Assembly (NCBI GenBank): GCA_005777805.1
Contig: SXLG01000123.1
Location: forward strand, 1 to 45,794
Direction of reading: 5' to 3'
Length of the DNA: 45,794 nucleotides
Source: Pseudomonadota bacterium
GTDB lineage: Bacteria > Desulfobacterota > Binatia > UBA12015
Shown here piece after piece: positions 23,432-30,059 of this stretch. The notes under the pieces are model-generated. The model ran no database searches. It was given only the letters and a program-made list of their open reading frames with translations, and was not told the DNA's origin. The position numbers were made by a program, and so were the translations under genes. Within the stretch, counting starts at the first letter, position 1; every line of letters starts with the position of its first letter.

Positions 23432-24871
23432 TCAATCGTCTCTCGTAGACACGGTGCCGGGGCCGGCGAGGGCGTCGGCCACGCGATCGAGGGCGATGCT
23501 GCGCGAGCCCTTCGCCAGAACAATAGTCTTGCCGGTGGCGGGCACAAGTTCGCGCAGTGCAGCAAGCGCCTCGCGCGCATCGGCCACGTCGCGGCAAACC
23601 ACATCCGCCCTGCTGACGTGAGCCGCGATTTCGGCGGCGAGCGGTCCAACCGCAATCAGCACGGTTTCGGACGGTACGCGGCGCGCGATGGTGCGCCCGA
23701 CCTCGCGATGCAGCTCGCGCTCGGCCGGACCGAGCTCGAGCATGTCGCCGACCACGAGCACGAGACGCTCGTCCGCGCGCCGGATCGCCACCGCCGTCTC
23801 GACCGCAGCAGCGAGCGACGCCGGATTGGAGTTGTAGCTGTCGTCGAGCACAAACCAGGGCCGATCCTGGGCTGGGCGCGGTGCCAAGCGGTGCGCCGGC
23901 GCGGTGAGACCCGCCAGGCCACGCTCGATCGCGGCCTCGACGGAAGCCTCGCTGCTGGCTTCGGGCACGGTCAGCTCGCGCGCCACCGCCACGGCAAACG
24001 CCGCGGCCCAGGCCGCCGGTGCGCCCAGCAGAGGCACGCGCCACTGCTGCGTTCGGCCGGCCGGATCGCGCAGCTCGAACACAGTGGCGCCGCGCTCGAG
24101 GCCGATCTCGGCGAGCTGCCAGTCATCGTCCGGAGACGTGCCGAGGGTCCGCACCTCGGCCGACCGCAGGGCGCGGGCCGCGGCCACCAGGCGAGGTTCG
24201 GCTGAACCGATCAGCGCCCGGCCACCGGGGCGGAGGCCGCTCAGAATCTCGCACTCGGCGGCGATCACACCCTCGAGGCTGCCGAGGCCCTCGAGATGCT
24301 CGGCGAACGCCGCGGTGATGACGCACAGGTCGGGACGCGCCATGGCCGCAAGTCGTGTCAGTTCACCGGGCGCGCTCGTCCCCAATTCAAGGACGGCGAA
24401 GCGCGCCTCGCGCGGCACGTCGAGCAGAGTGAGCGGCGCGCTGACCTGGGAGTTGGCGTTGCCACGGGTCGCGGCGGTGGCACCGAGTTGCGCCAGCACC
24501 GCGGCCACGGCCTCCTTGGTCGTCGTCTTGCCGTTGCTGCCGGCGATCCCGACGACCGAACCCACCAGCTCATCACGCCAGGAAGCGCCGAGGGCCTGCA
24601 ACGCAAGCGTTGTATCTGGAACCTGGATGAGCACAGCACCGGCCGGCACGGCGACGTCCGGTCGCATGACGAGCGCACCGGCGGCGCCGGCGGCGCAGGC
24701 TCGCGCGACGAAGTCGTGCCCGTCCGAACGCGCTCCCGGCAGTGCGACGAAGAGGGCGCCGCGCGCAACATGACGCGAATCGAGCGCGCCGCGGAGGAAC
24801 CGACGTGCGGGATCGCCCGCGATGATCTCGCCACCCGTGCGCCGGGCGATCTCCCGAGCCGTCAGGTCCAA
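23432..24871 (-). CDS. murF: UDP-N-acetylmuramoyl-tripeptide--D-alanyl-D-alanine ligase
   Basis: A Mur ligase of about 479 residues that adds D-Ala-D-Ala to the UDP-MurNAc tripeptide, the last cytoplasmic step of the nucleotide precursor. The N-terminal substrate domain has LDSRHVARGALFVALPGARSDGHDF. The P-loop is GIAGSNGKTTTKEAV near residue 110, and the C-terminal domain has FVLDDSYNSNPASLAAAVE, all diagnostic of MurF. I chose the TTG at 24871, with GGGAG upstream, because it begins right where the family does (LDLTAREIARRTGG). An ATG at 24976 adds 35 low-complexity residues. It converges on uppP; no other dcw cluster gene is in view. Confidence 0.9.
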   Translation of the reverse strand: MDLTAREIARRTGGEIIAGDPARRFLRGALDSRHVARGALFVALPGARSDGHDFVARACAAGAAGALVMRPDVAVPAGAVLIQVPDTTLALQALGASWRDELVGSVVGIAGSNGKTTTKEAVAAVLAQLGATAATRGNANSQVSAPLTLLDVPREARFAVLELGTSAPGELTRLAAMARPDLCVITAAFAEHLEGLGSLEGVIAAECEILSGLRPGGRALIGSAEPRLVAAARALRSAEVRTLGTSPDDDWQLAEIGLERGATVFELRDPAGRTQQWRVPLLGAPAAWAAAFAVAVARELTVPEASSEASVEAAIERGLAGLTAPAHRLAPRPAQDRPWFVLDDSYNSNPASLAAAVETAVAIRRADERLVLVVGDMLELGPAERELHREVGRTIARRVPSETVLIAVGPLAAEIAAHVSRADVVCRDVADAREALAALRELVPATGKTIVLAKGSRSIALDRVADALAGPGTVSTRDD

Positions 24872-25140
24872 ACGCCCACATCTCCCGCTGCTCGCGGCCG
24901 GACCCCGTGCCCGACCCCCCGGCCGCAACCCCCAGGGCCACGCCGACTGGCTCTCTACCAACGAACCCGCCGACATGCCGCACCGGCCTCGCTGCACATC
25001 GTGACGTGGGAGGGCCCGTTGCCGACACCAGCCGAGCCGGGCACATGCCGCACCGCTTGGCCGGACCACCGAGGTGAAGAGAGCGACGCAACCGACGCCC
25101 CGCGGCTCCACGTCCAGATCGGCCACCGCACCTCGCCGAG

Positions 25141-25249
25141 GCTCGGTGCGGCCCAAGTTCCCTGTAGCCAACGCCCCTGATGGCTCGGGTGGCGCTGCAT
25201 CGCGCTTCGGCGGCTCGGTGCGGCCGGCGTTCCCCGTAGCCAACGCCCC
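25141..25249. repeat. Imperfect 37-bp direct repeat pair, period 72 bp
   Basis: Copies at 25141-25177 and 25213-25249 share gctcggtgcggcc and gtagccaacgcccc, with four or five differences between. The copies are separated by about 35 bp of unrelated sequence. Confidence 0.85.
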
Positions 25250-25281
25250 CAACGCCCTGATCTACCGCCACTCCCCCGGCC

Positions 25282-25384
25282 GCTCAGGGGGACAGCCGGC
25301 CTGCGGATCGCACCGAGCTTGTCACCGACGGCGATTTTTCGAGTGGCTACGCCGGCTCAGGGCGGCAGACGGCCTGCGGATCGC
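25282..25384. repeat. Imperfect 30-bp direct repeat pair, period 73 bp
   Basis: Copies at 25282-25311 and 25355-25384 both read gctcaggg..g.cag.cggcc and then tgcggatcgc, matching at 26-27 of 30 positions with a 43-bp spacer. Confidence 0.85.
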
Positions 25385-25438
25385 CCCCCCGCTGCGGTCA
25401 CAGAGCCCGGATTCCCGCCCGATGAGCACTGTGGCACG

Positions 25439-26620
25439 ATGCGCCCGCCAGTGAACCATGCGAGCAACAGGGCGGCGGATGCCGTCATGGGTCAGTCGTC
25501 ACAGCAACCGAGTTCCGCGCTGCGCGGGCAGGCGATGGTCGCACTCGGTGGTGGCGCGTCCATCGGTCTCCAGCTTGGTTTGACGCAGGCCTACTTCCTC
25601 GGCCGCTGGGGCCCAATCCTCCTGTCGTCCATCGCCGGGGCGCTCTTTGGCGGCGCCGGGCTCGTGCTCTGGGTCAAGGTCTTTCCCCGCTTCAACCGCC
25701 TCGGCCGCGCCTGGGCCGTCTCCCTCCAGGGCCTGTGCGCGGTGGTCGTGATGACCTCCATTTCTTTCCTGGTCAGCAACCTGGTCGCGTTCCTCACCAG
25801 AAGCACGACGATGTTCCACCCCTACAGCGGCGGGAATCTGATCGTCGAGATCCCGGCATGGCGCGTTGCCTGGGGTCCCTTCGTCGCTTTCGCCTTGCCG
25901 ATTCTGCCCGCGGCGTTTCTGGTCGTCATGGCCTTCAACCGCGGCTGGTGGCCTATCTTTCAGCTCGAGAAGCGCGAGACCCACGCCCGCGCGCTCGCCG
26001 CACAAGCCCAATTCGAGGCATTGCGCGCCCAGATCAACCCTCACTTCCTCTTCAACAGCCTCAACTCCATAGCCCAGCTGATTTCGACCGATCCCGCGCA
26101 AGCGGAAAAGTGTGTGGAACGTCTGGCCGAGGTGTTCCGCTACCTCCTTCGCACCTCCAATCAAAACTTCGTGTCGCTGGGCGATGAGCTCGAGATCGCC
26201 GATGCCTATCTCGATATCGAACGCGCGCGCTTCGGCGACCGGCTACAGGTCTCGCTGCGGGTGGACGAGGCCCTGCGCCGGCGCTGGGTTCCACCGCTGA
26301 TCCTGCAACCGCTGGTCGAGACCGCCGTCCGCCACGGCGTCTCATGCAAAATCGGAGGGGGCGAGGTCTGGATCGCCGCCCGGCTCGTCGGTGACGAACT
26401 CGAGCTGACGGTTGGCGACACCGGAGTGGGAATCGCGGGCGAAGCCGATAGCGCCTTCACGCGCGGGGTGGGATTGCGCAACGTCCACGACCGGCTGGTC
26501 ACGCTCTTCGGCCAACGCTACGCTCCCTCGATCGAATCCGCCTCCGGTAGCGGCACGCGGGTCACGATCCGACTGCCCCGGGTGGCGGGCGAGCTCGGCG
26601 ATCACGGAGAGCTTCATTGA
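25439..26620 (+). CDS. LytS/YpdA-type sensor histidine kinase
   Basis: A protein of about 393 residues with four or five N-terminal transmembrane helices (residues 30-165) and a cytoplasmic kinase of the His_kinase family. The phospho-acceptor is His about 202 in QINPHFLFNSLNSIAQL, and the ATPase has LGDELEIADAYLDIERARFGDR, GDTGVGI and GVGLRNVHDRL. The N-box reads LQPLVETAVRHG, where the family almost always has ENA; the metal-binding Asn is Thr here. Candidate starts are ATG 25439, GTG 25451 and ATG 25487. Its stop lies two bases before the response regulator ATG, so the pair is one operon. No periplasmic sensor domain is seen, so the signal may be a membrane or cell-wall state. Confidence 0.9.
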   Translation: MRPPVNHASNRAADAVMGQSSQQPSSALRGQAMVALGGGASIGLQLGLTQAYFLGRWGPILLSSIAGALFGGAGLVLWVKVFPRFNRLGRAWAVSLQGLCAVVVMTSISFLVSNLVAFLTRSTTMFHPYSGGNLIVEIPAWRVAWGPFVAFALPILPAAFLVVMAFNRGWWPIFQLEKRETHARALAAQAQFEALRAQINPHFLFNSLNSIAQLISTDPAQAEKCVERLAEVFRYLLRTSNQNFVSLGDELEIADAYLDIERARFGDRLQVSLRVDEALRRRWVPPLILQPLVETAVRHGVSCKIGGGEVWIAARLVGDELELTVGDTGVGIAGEADSAFTRGVGLRNVHDRLVTLFGQRYAPSIESASGSGTRVTIRLPRVAGELGDHGELH

Positions 26621-26622
26621 CG

Positions 26623-27390
26623 ATGGAAATCCGGACGCTTGTGGTGGACGACGAACCGTTGGCGCGCAAACGCCTGCGCGGCTTTCTCGAGAAAATCGAC
26701 GATATCCGTCTGGTCGGTGAAGCCGAGGACGGCCGTACCGCGGTCGAGATGATCGCGATCCAGAAGCCCGATCTCGTCTTCATGGATGTCCAGATGCCCG
26801 GCGAGGATGGCTTCGCCGTGCTGCGTGGCCTGGAAGACCTGCCTTGGATCGTCTTCGCAACGGCCCACGACGAGTACGCGGTCAAGGCCTTCGAGGTGGA
26901 AGCGGTCGACTACCTCCTCAAGCCCTTCGCGCAGACCCGCGTCACCGAGGCCGTGGCGCGCGTGCGCGAGAGAATGGAGGCGTCCGAAGCGCCACCCCGG
27001 CTCGACGCCGTGGCGCGAATCGAGCGCCTGGCGCACCCCGACGCGCGCAACTCCTACGCGCGGCAGATTCCAGTCCACGGCTCGCGCAAGATCATCGTTC
27101 TGCCCATCGACGAGATCCTCTGGTTCGGCGTCGAGTCCCGTCTCGTCTACGCCCACATCGAGGAACGCTCGTACATGACTAATTTCACGCTGCGCGACCT
27201 CGAGGAACGCCTCGATCCGGAGGTTTTCTTCCGCGCCCACAAATCCCGGCTGGTGAACCTGAGGCGCCTCAGGGAAATCGCGCGCACACCAAGCGGCCGT
27301 TTGCGGCTCGTGCTGAACGATCCGGCCGCGACCGAGGTCGAACTTTCGCGGGTCCAGGCCCGCGCGCTGCGCGAGCGCCTCGGCTGGTAG
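26623..27390 (+). CDS. LytTR-family response regulator
   Basis: A 255-residue regulator paired with the kinase just upstream. The receiver has the acidic pair in VVDDEPLARKR, the phospho-acceptor Asp in LVFMDVQMPGEDGF, the Thr/Ser region FATAHDEYAV and the Lys in YLLKPF. The C-terminal LytTR DNA-binding domain shows IPVHGSRKIIVLPIDEILWFGVE, then FFRAHKSRLVNLRRLREI. Such regulators bind direct-repeat promoter elements; the repeat pairs at 25141 and 25282 upstream are near but have a spacing far larger than usual LytTR sites. The ATG at 26623 follows a GGAGA; the track TTG at 26617 is less likely. Confidence 0.93.
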   Translation: MEIRTLVVDDEPLARKRLRGFLEKIDDIRLVGEAEDGRTAVEMIAIQKPDLVFMDVQMPGEDGFAVLRGLEDLPWIVFATAHDEYAVKAFEVEAVDYLLKPFAQTRVTEAVARVRERMEASEAPPRLDAVARIERLAHPDARNSYARQIPVHGSRKIIVLPIDEILWFGVESRLVYAHIEERSYMTNFTLRDLEERLDPEVFFRAHKSRLVNLRRLREIARTPSGRLRLVLNDPAATEVELSRVQARALRERLGW

Positions 27391-27394
27391 GCAC

Positions 27395-27410
27395 GGCGCC
27401 GCTCCGCGCC
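27395..27410. terminator. Short hairpin in the 19-bp gap between convergent genes
   Basis: GGCGC-cgctcc-GCGCC is a perfect 5-bp stem in the gap between the LytTR stop and the stop of the zinc-ribbon TPR gene. It is the only structure that could separate the two transcripts. Confidence 0.35.
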
Positions 27411-28657
27411 TAGGGCTCGAGCTTCGCCATCACCTTGCCACTTTCGAGGTCGACGATCTCGATCTCGACCCCCTCGTCCACACCGGCGGCCGCGGCTTCG
27501 GCCCGCACGGCGGCGCGCATCTTGCCGAGCCAGCTCTCGCGCATCATCGGCGGCATTTGATCCATCGGGAAGCCCGCCATCAGCACGCGACCACGTGCCG
27601 CTGCCGGCCACTCAACGCGGGCGATCTTCGGCCCGGCCACCGGATGCGCACGAAAAACGCGCTCGACGCGCGCCGGAAACCCGGCCTTCCCCGCCGCGAT
27701 CGGTGGCGACGCGGCGGGGGCCACTGCGGACGACCCGGACGCCGGTACCGGTGCGACGCCGCCGGGCACTGCCGGTGGGGCGAGTCGCTCCGCAGCGAGT
27801 TGCGCGGCCCGAGTCAGATCTCCGCCGGTCTCGGTCGCTGCATCAAGCAAGGTCTGCAGGCGGCGGCGGACGTCGGGGTCCGTGGCCGCCTCACGCGCCC
27901 GCTCGACGGCGGCGCGCGCCTCGTCCCGCTTGCCTTGAGCATCGAACACGATGCCCAGGTTGAAGTGGGCCTTGTAGAAATCCGGTTTGCTGGCAATGAC
28001 CGCCGCGAACTCGCGCTGGGCGCCGACCGGGTCACCACTCTCGAAGCGCATGGTACCGAGATCGGTCCGGACCTCCGGGTCGTTTGGGGTCACCGCGAGC
28101 AGCTTTTCGTACCAGCCGATTGCAGTCTTGGTATCGCGTTTGTCGTAAGCGAGATTGCCGAGACCGCGCAGAGCTTCGGTGTTCTCGGGCTCGATCTCGA
28201 GCACATGATTGAAGGCGTCCTGAGCCTGCGACGCGTAGGCGCGGTCCATCTGTGAGGCCCGGTAGAGCATGCGGCTAAGCTGGCTCCAGCGGGCGAGATC
28301 CTTGGGTGCGGCCTCGGCCTGCCGGCGCGAGTCGGCGAGCATCGTGCGCACCTCTTCGGGCAGCTCGACGGCCGGCGGCGCGCTCGCCACACCACTCGGG
28401 GCCGCGGCACCGCTAGCCTTGGCCGAGGCCATGGGCGCACCCTCGCCCGGCTTGGGCGGCCTTGGCGTCTGTTCGCCATAGAGGAAGTGAAGCCACCAAC
28501 CCGCCCCGAGCAGTGCGACCAGCACAAAAACTACAAGCCCCGCCGGGCGGAGCACAGGCCGTGTCGTTACCCCGGTCAGCGCCTGACCACACTTCGCGCA
28601 GAAGCCGTCGCCGGGGCGCGTGGCGTGGCCGCATTCGGGACAGAACTTGAAAGGCAT
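27410..28657 (-). CDS. Zinc-ribbon, single-pass membrane, TPR protein
   Basis: A 415-residue protein that starts MPFKFCPECGHATRPGDGFCAKCGQ, a double CxxC zinc ribbon. One transmembrane helix follows (GLVVFVLVALLGAGWWLHFLY) and, after a low-complexity Ala/Pro/Ser linker, tetratricopeptide repeats from about residue 125 (ALRGLGNLAYDKRDTKTAIGWYEKLL, AHFNLGIVFDAQGKRDEARAAVERAR). The C-terminal about 90 residues (RVLMAGFPMDQMPPMMRESWLGKM) are a small alpha/beta region I cannot name. The topology puts the zinc ribbon in the cytoplasm and the TPRs outside the inner membrane, which suggests an assembly or scaffolding role. It faces the LytTR gene. I choose the ATG at 28657; upstream frames run into a repeat region. 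Confidence 0.8.
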   Translation of the reverse strand: MPFKFCPECGHATRPGDGFCAKCGQALTGVTTRPVLRPAGLVVFVLVALLGAGWWLHFLYGEQTPRPPKPGEGAPMASAKASGAAAPSGVASAPPAVELPEEVRTMLADSRRQAEAAPKDLARWSQLSRMLYRASQMDRAYASQAQDAFNHVLEIEPENTEALRGLGNLAYDKRDTKTAIGWYEKLLAVTPNDPEVRTDLGTMRFESGDPVGAQREFAAVIASKPDFYKAHFNLGIVFDAQGKRDEARAAVERAREAATDPDVRRRLQTLLDAATETGGDLTRAAQLAAERLAPPAVPGGVAPVPASGSSAVAPAASPPIAAGKAGFPARVERVFRAHPVAGPKIARVEWPAAARGRVLMAGFPMDQMPPMMRESWLGKMRAAVRAEAAAAGVDEGVEIEIVDLESGKVMAKLEP

Positions 28658-29039
28658 CGAGAGGGTACCCCTAGCAGGCGCGCGTCCGCGATCGACTCCT
28701 GCGCCCGCCGGAACGCACCCCCGTCCGGCCGGACCGCCGGCGCACATCCACGCGGCCCCGTCACGCGACGCACCAGCAGCCGTGGGCCGCGGGTCCGCCG
28801 AGATCGTCGTCGACGCCATGCGCGCAACCGTGGCCAGTATGTGCACAGCCCCCACCGGTGGTCCTCGCCGTCGCCGCACGGGCAAGCGCGGCCACCGCGC
28901 GCTCCCTCTGCGAGGGGCAACGCCGTGATCCTCACGGTCGCCGCACGAGCAAATGCGCCCACCACGCCACCGATCGGTGGGCCTGCCGATGGTCTTCGCC
29001 ACCCGGCTGGGGAAGGATGCCCCCGGTGGCGCACGAGCA
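28658..29039. other. Divergent intergenic region with a 2-3 copy repeat
   Basis: The 382 bp between the zinc-ribbon/TPR gene and the CDP-alcohol transferase gene hold no supported gene. A two-copy repeat occupies 28861-28963 and a worn third copy runs into the start codon of the downstream gene. A palindromic ccaccgatcggtgg lies at about 28968. Confidence 0.6.
28861..28963. repeat. Imperfect 36-bp direct repeat, period about 67 bp, with worn third copy
   Basis: gtcctcgccgtcgccgcacg (28861) recurs as gatcctcacggtcgccgcac (28927). A third, poorer version (ggtcttcgcc and later cgcacgagcaa) spans about 28991-29040 and ends on the ATG of the phosphatidyltransferase. About 29 of 36 positions agree between the first two copies. 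Confidence 0.75.
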
Positions 29040-29663
29040 ATGACCGACCAGACGAGTCCGATTACATCGGGCGGGGGACGAGGGTCACGGCTGGACGCTG
29101 CCCATATTCTATCCCTGACGAGACTCGTGCTCGCGCCGGCGTGGCTCGCCGCTCTCGACGGACCGCGCGCCCTCCCGCTCGGACTGGCCCTGCTGGCGTG
29201 CGCCAGCGATTTTTTTGACGGTCGGCTGGCGCGGCGGGCGCGCAGGGTTGCGCGCGAGGGGAGAGTCGAGAGCGCAGGCCACTCCACGGCACCTCTCCCC
29301 ATCGACGCGGGCGCACTGCTCGACGTCGCCGCCGACGGGGCCTTCCTCATCGTCACGCTTGCAGGCGCGGCTCAGCGGGGCTGGCTCTCGCCCCTCCTGC
29401 CTCTCGCTGCGGCCACAGCCCTGCTCGCCTTGGCGCTACGCTGGCGCGGCGATCCCCCGCGCGTAGGCCCCACGCCGGGGCGCCAAGCGCTGGCCGACCG
29501 GCTCGGGCACACGGCTGGAGTCGTGAACTACGGCGCGGTACTGGCGGCGAGCACCGTGCCCCTCGGCCTCATCGCCCCAGTCCTGCTCGTGCCGGCGAGC
29601 CTTGTCGTGGCCGCGCTCAACGCCCTGCCCGTCGCCTTGCGCCTGAGCGGCCGCGGCACCTGA
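29040..29663 (+). CDS. CDP-alcohol phosphatidyltransferase family protein
   Basis: A 207-residue membrane enzyme. The family catalytic pattern D(x)2DG(x)2AR...G(x)3D(x)3D is present as SDFFDGRLARR and GALLDVAAD. The two halves are separated by about 27 residues (a charged, serine-rich stretch) instead of the usual 8-9. Around them are four or more hydrophobic segments. The family joins a CDP- or CMP-activated group to an alcohol, making phospholipids or other headgroup-bearing lipids; the substrate here is not identified. It is monocistronic, flanked by repeat-rich gaps. The tail of a repeat copy touches its ATG. With the CMP-phosphonate pathway 26 kb away, phosphonolipid formation is a possibility, not shown. 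Confidence 0.75.
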   Translation: MTDQTSPITSGGGRGSRLDAAHILSLTRLVLAPAWLAALDGPRALPLGLALLACASDFFDGRLARRARRVAREGRVESAGHSTAPLPIDAGALLDVAADGAFLIVTLAGAAQRGWLSPLLPLAAATALLALALRWRGDPPRVGPTPGRQALADRLGHTAGVVNYGAVLAASTVPLGLIAPVLLVPASLVVAALNALPVALRLSGRGT

Positions 29664-30059
29664 GCGATCGCCCCGCGCACGGGCCGCCACCTCGCGCGCC
29701 CGCGCCCAAGAAGCGACGGCACCCCCGGGCGGCCGCGTCACGCAAAGCCTACCGCCACCCTTACTGCCCTGGGCCCAAGACGCGACCCTGCCCCGGGGCG
29801 GAGGACGGCCCCGTCGCCCAGTGCCGCAGGGCCGTCCTGACCGGAACTCGCCGATCTCGACGCCGGCCCGCCGACATGGACGCCCCCGGAGCAGTCCGGC
29901 CGGGTGGGAACCCGAGCCGCTCGGGGCAGCGCCAGGCGACCGACCGCCGGAACATCGGACCACCCGCCCGCACTCTCAAAGAAAAATGCTCGACCGATGG
30001 CGTTCCTTGTAGCAGCCTATCCGCCAGCAAATTCGGCCCAGAGGCATCGACTCTCGAAG
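29664..30059. other. Gene-free leader of the protease gene with a repeat pair
   Basis: The 396-bp gap begins with a repeat pair at 29684-29801 and ends in a less GC-rich stretch (29975-30055, containing tcaaagaaaaatgctcg) that probably carries the promoter of the protease gene. The plus- and minus-strand ORFs across it show no family features. Confidence 0.5.
29684..29801. repeat. Imperfect 49-bp direct repeat pair, period 68 bp, with inverted ends
   Basis: Copies at 29684-29732 and 29752-29801 share ccgccacc, gcccaaga.gcgac and cccc.gggcgg. Each copy begins CCGCC and ends GGCGG, so each can also fold on itself. Differences are concentrated in the middle. Confidence 0.75.

Larger units (their letters stand above)
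24872..25438. other. Gene-free divergent region with two pairs of about 72-bp-period repeats
   Basis: The 567 bp between the divergent murF and histidine kinase genes hold no supported gene. Four spaced units start at 25141, 25213, 25282 and 25355, all beginning gctcRg. The first two resemble each other and the last two resemble each other. The long reading frame the tool reports across murF includes the repeated GALATGN.GRTEP peptide from these units, which is an artefact of the 72-bp spacing. Confidence 0.6.

Noticed and set aside
23432-25252. N-terminal 126 residues of the 606-residue MurF ORF
   Set aside because: The added part translates the intergenic repeat pair and does not resemble MurF.
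25141-25384. CRISPR-like repeat-spacer array
   Set aside because: Only two imperfect copies of each unit exist, two different units are involved and no cas gene is in the window.
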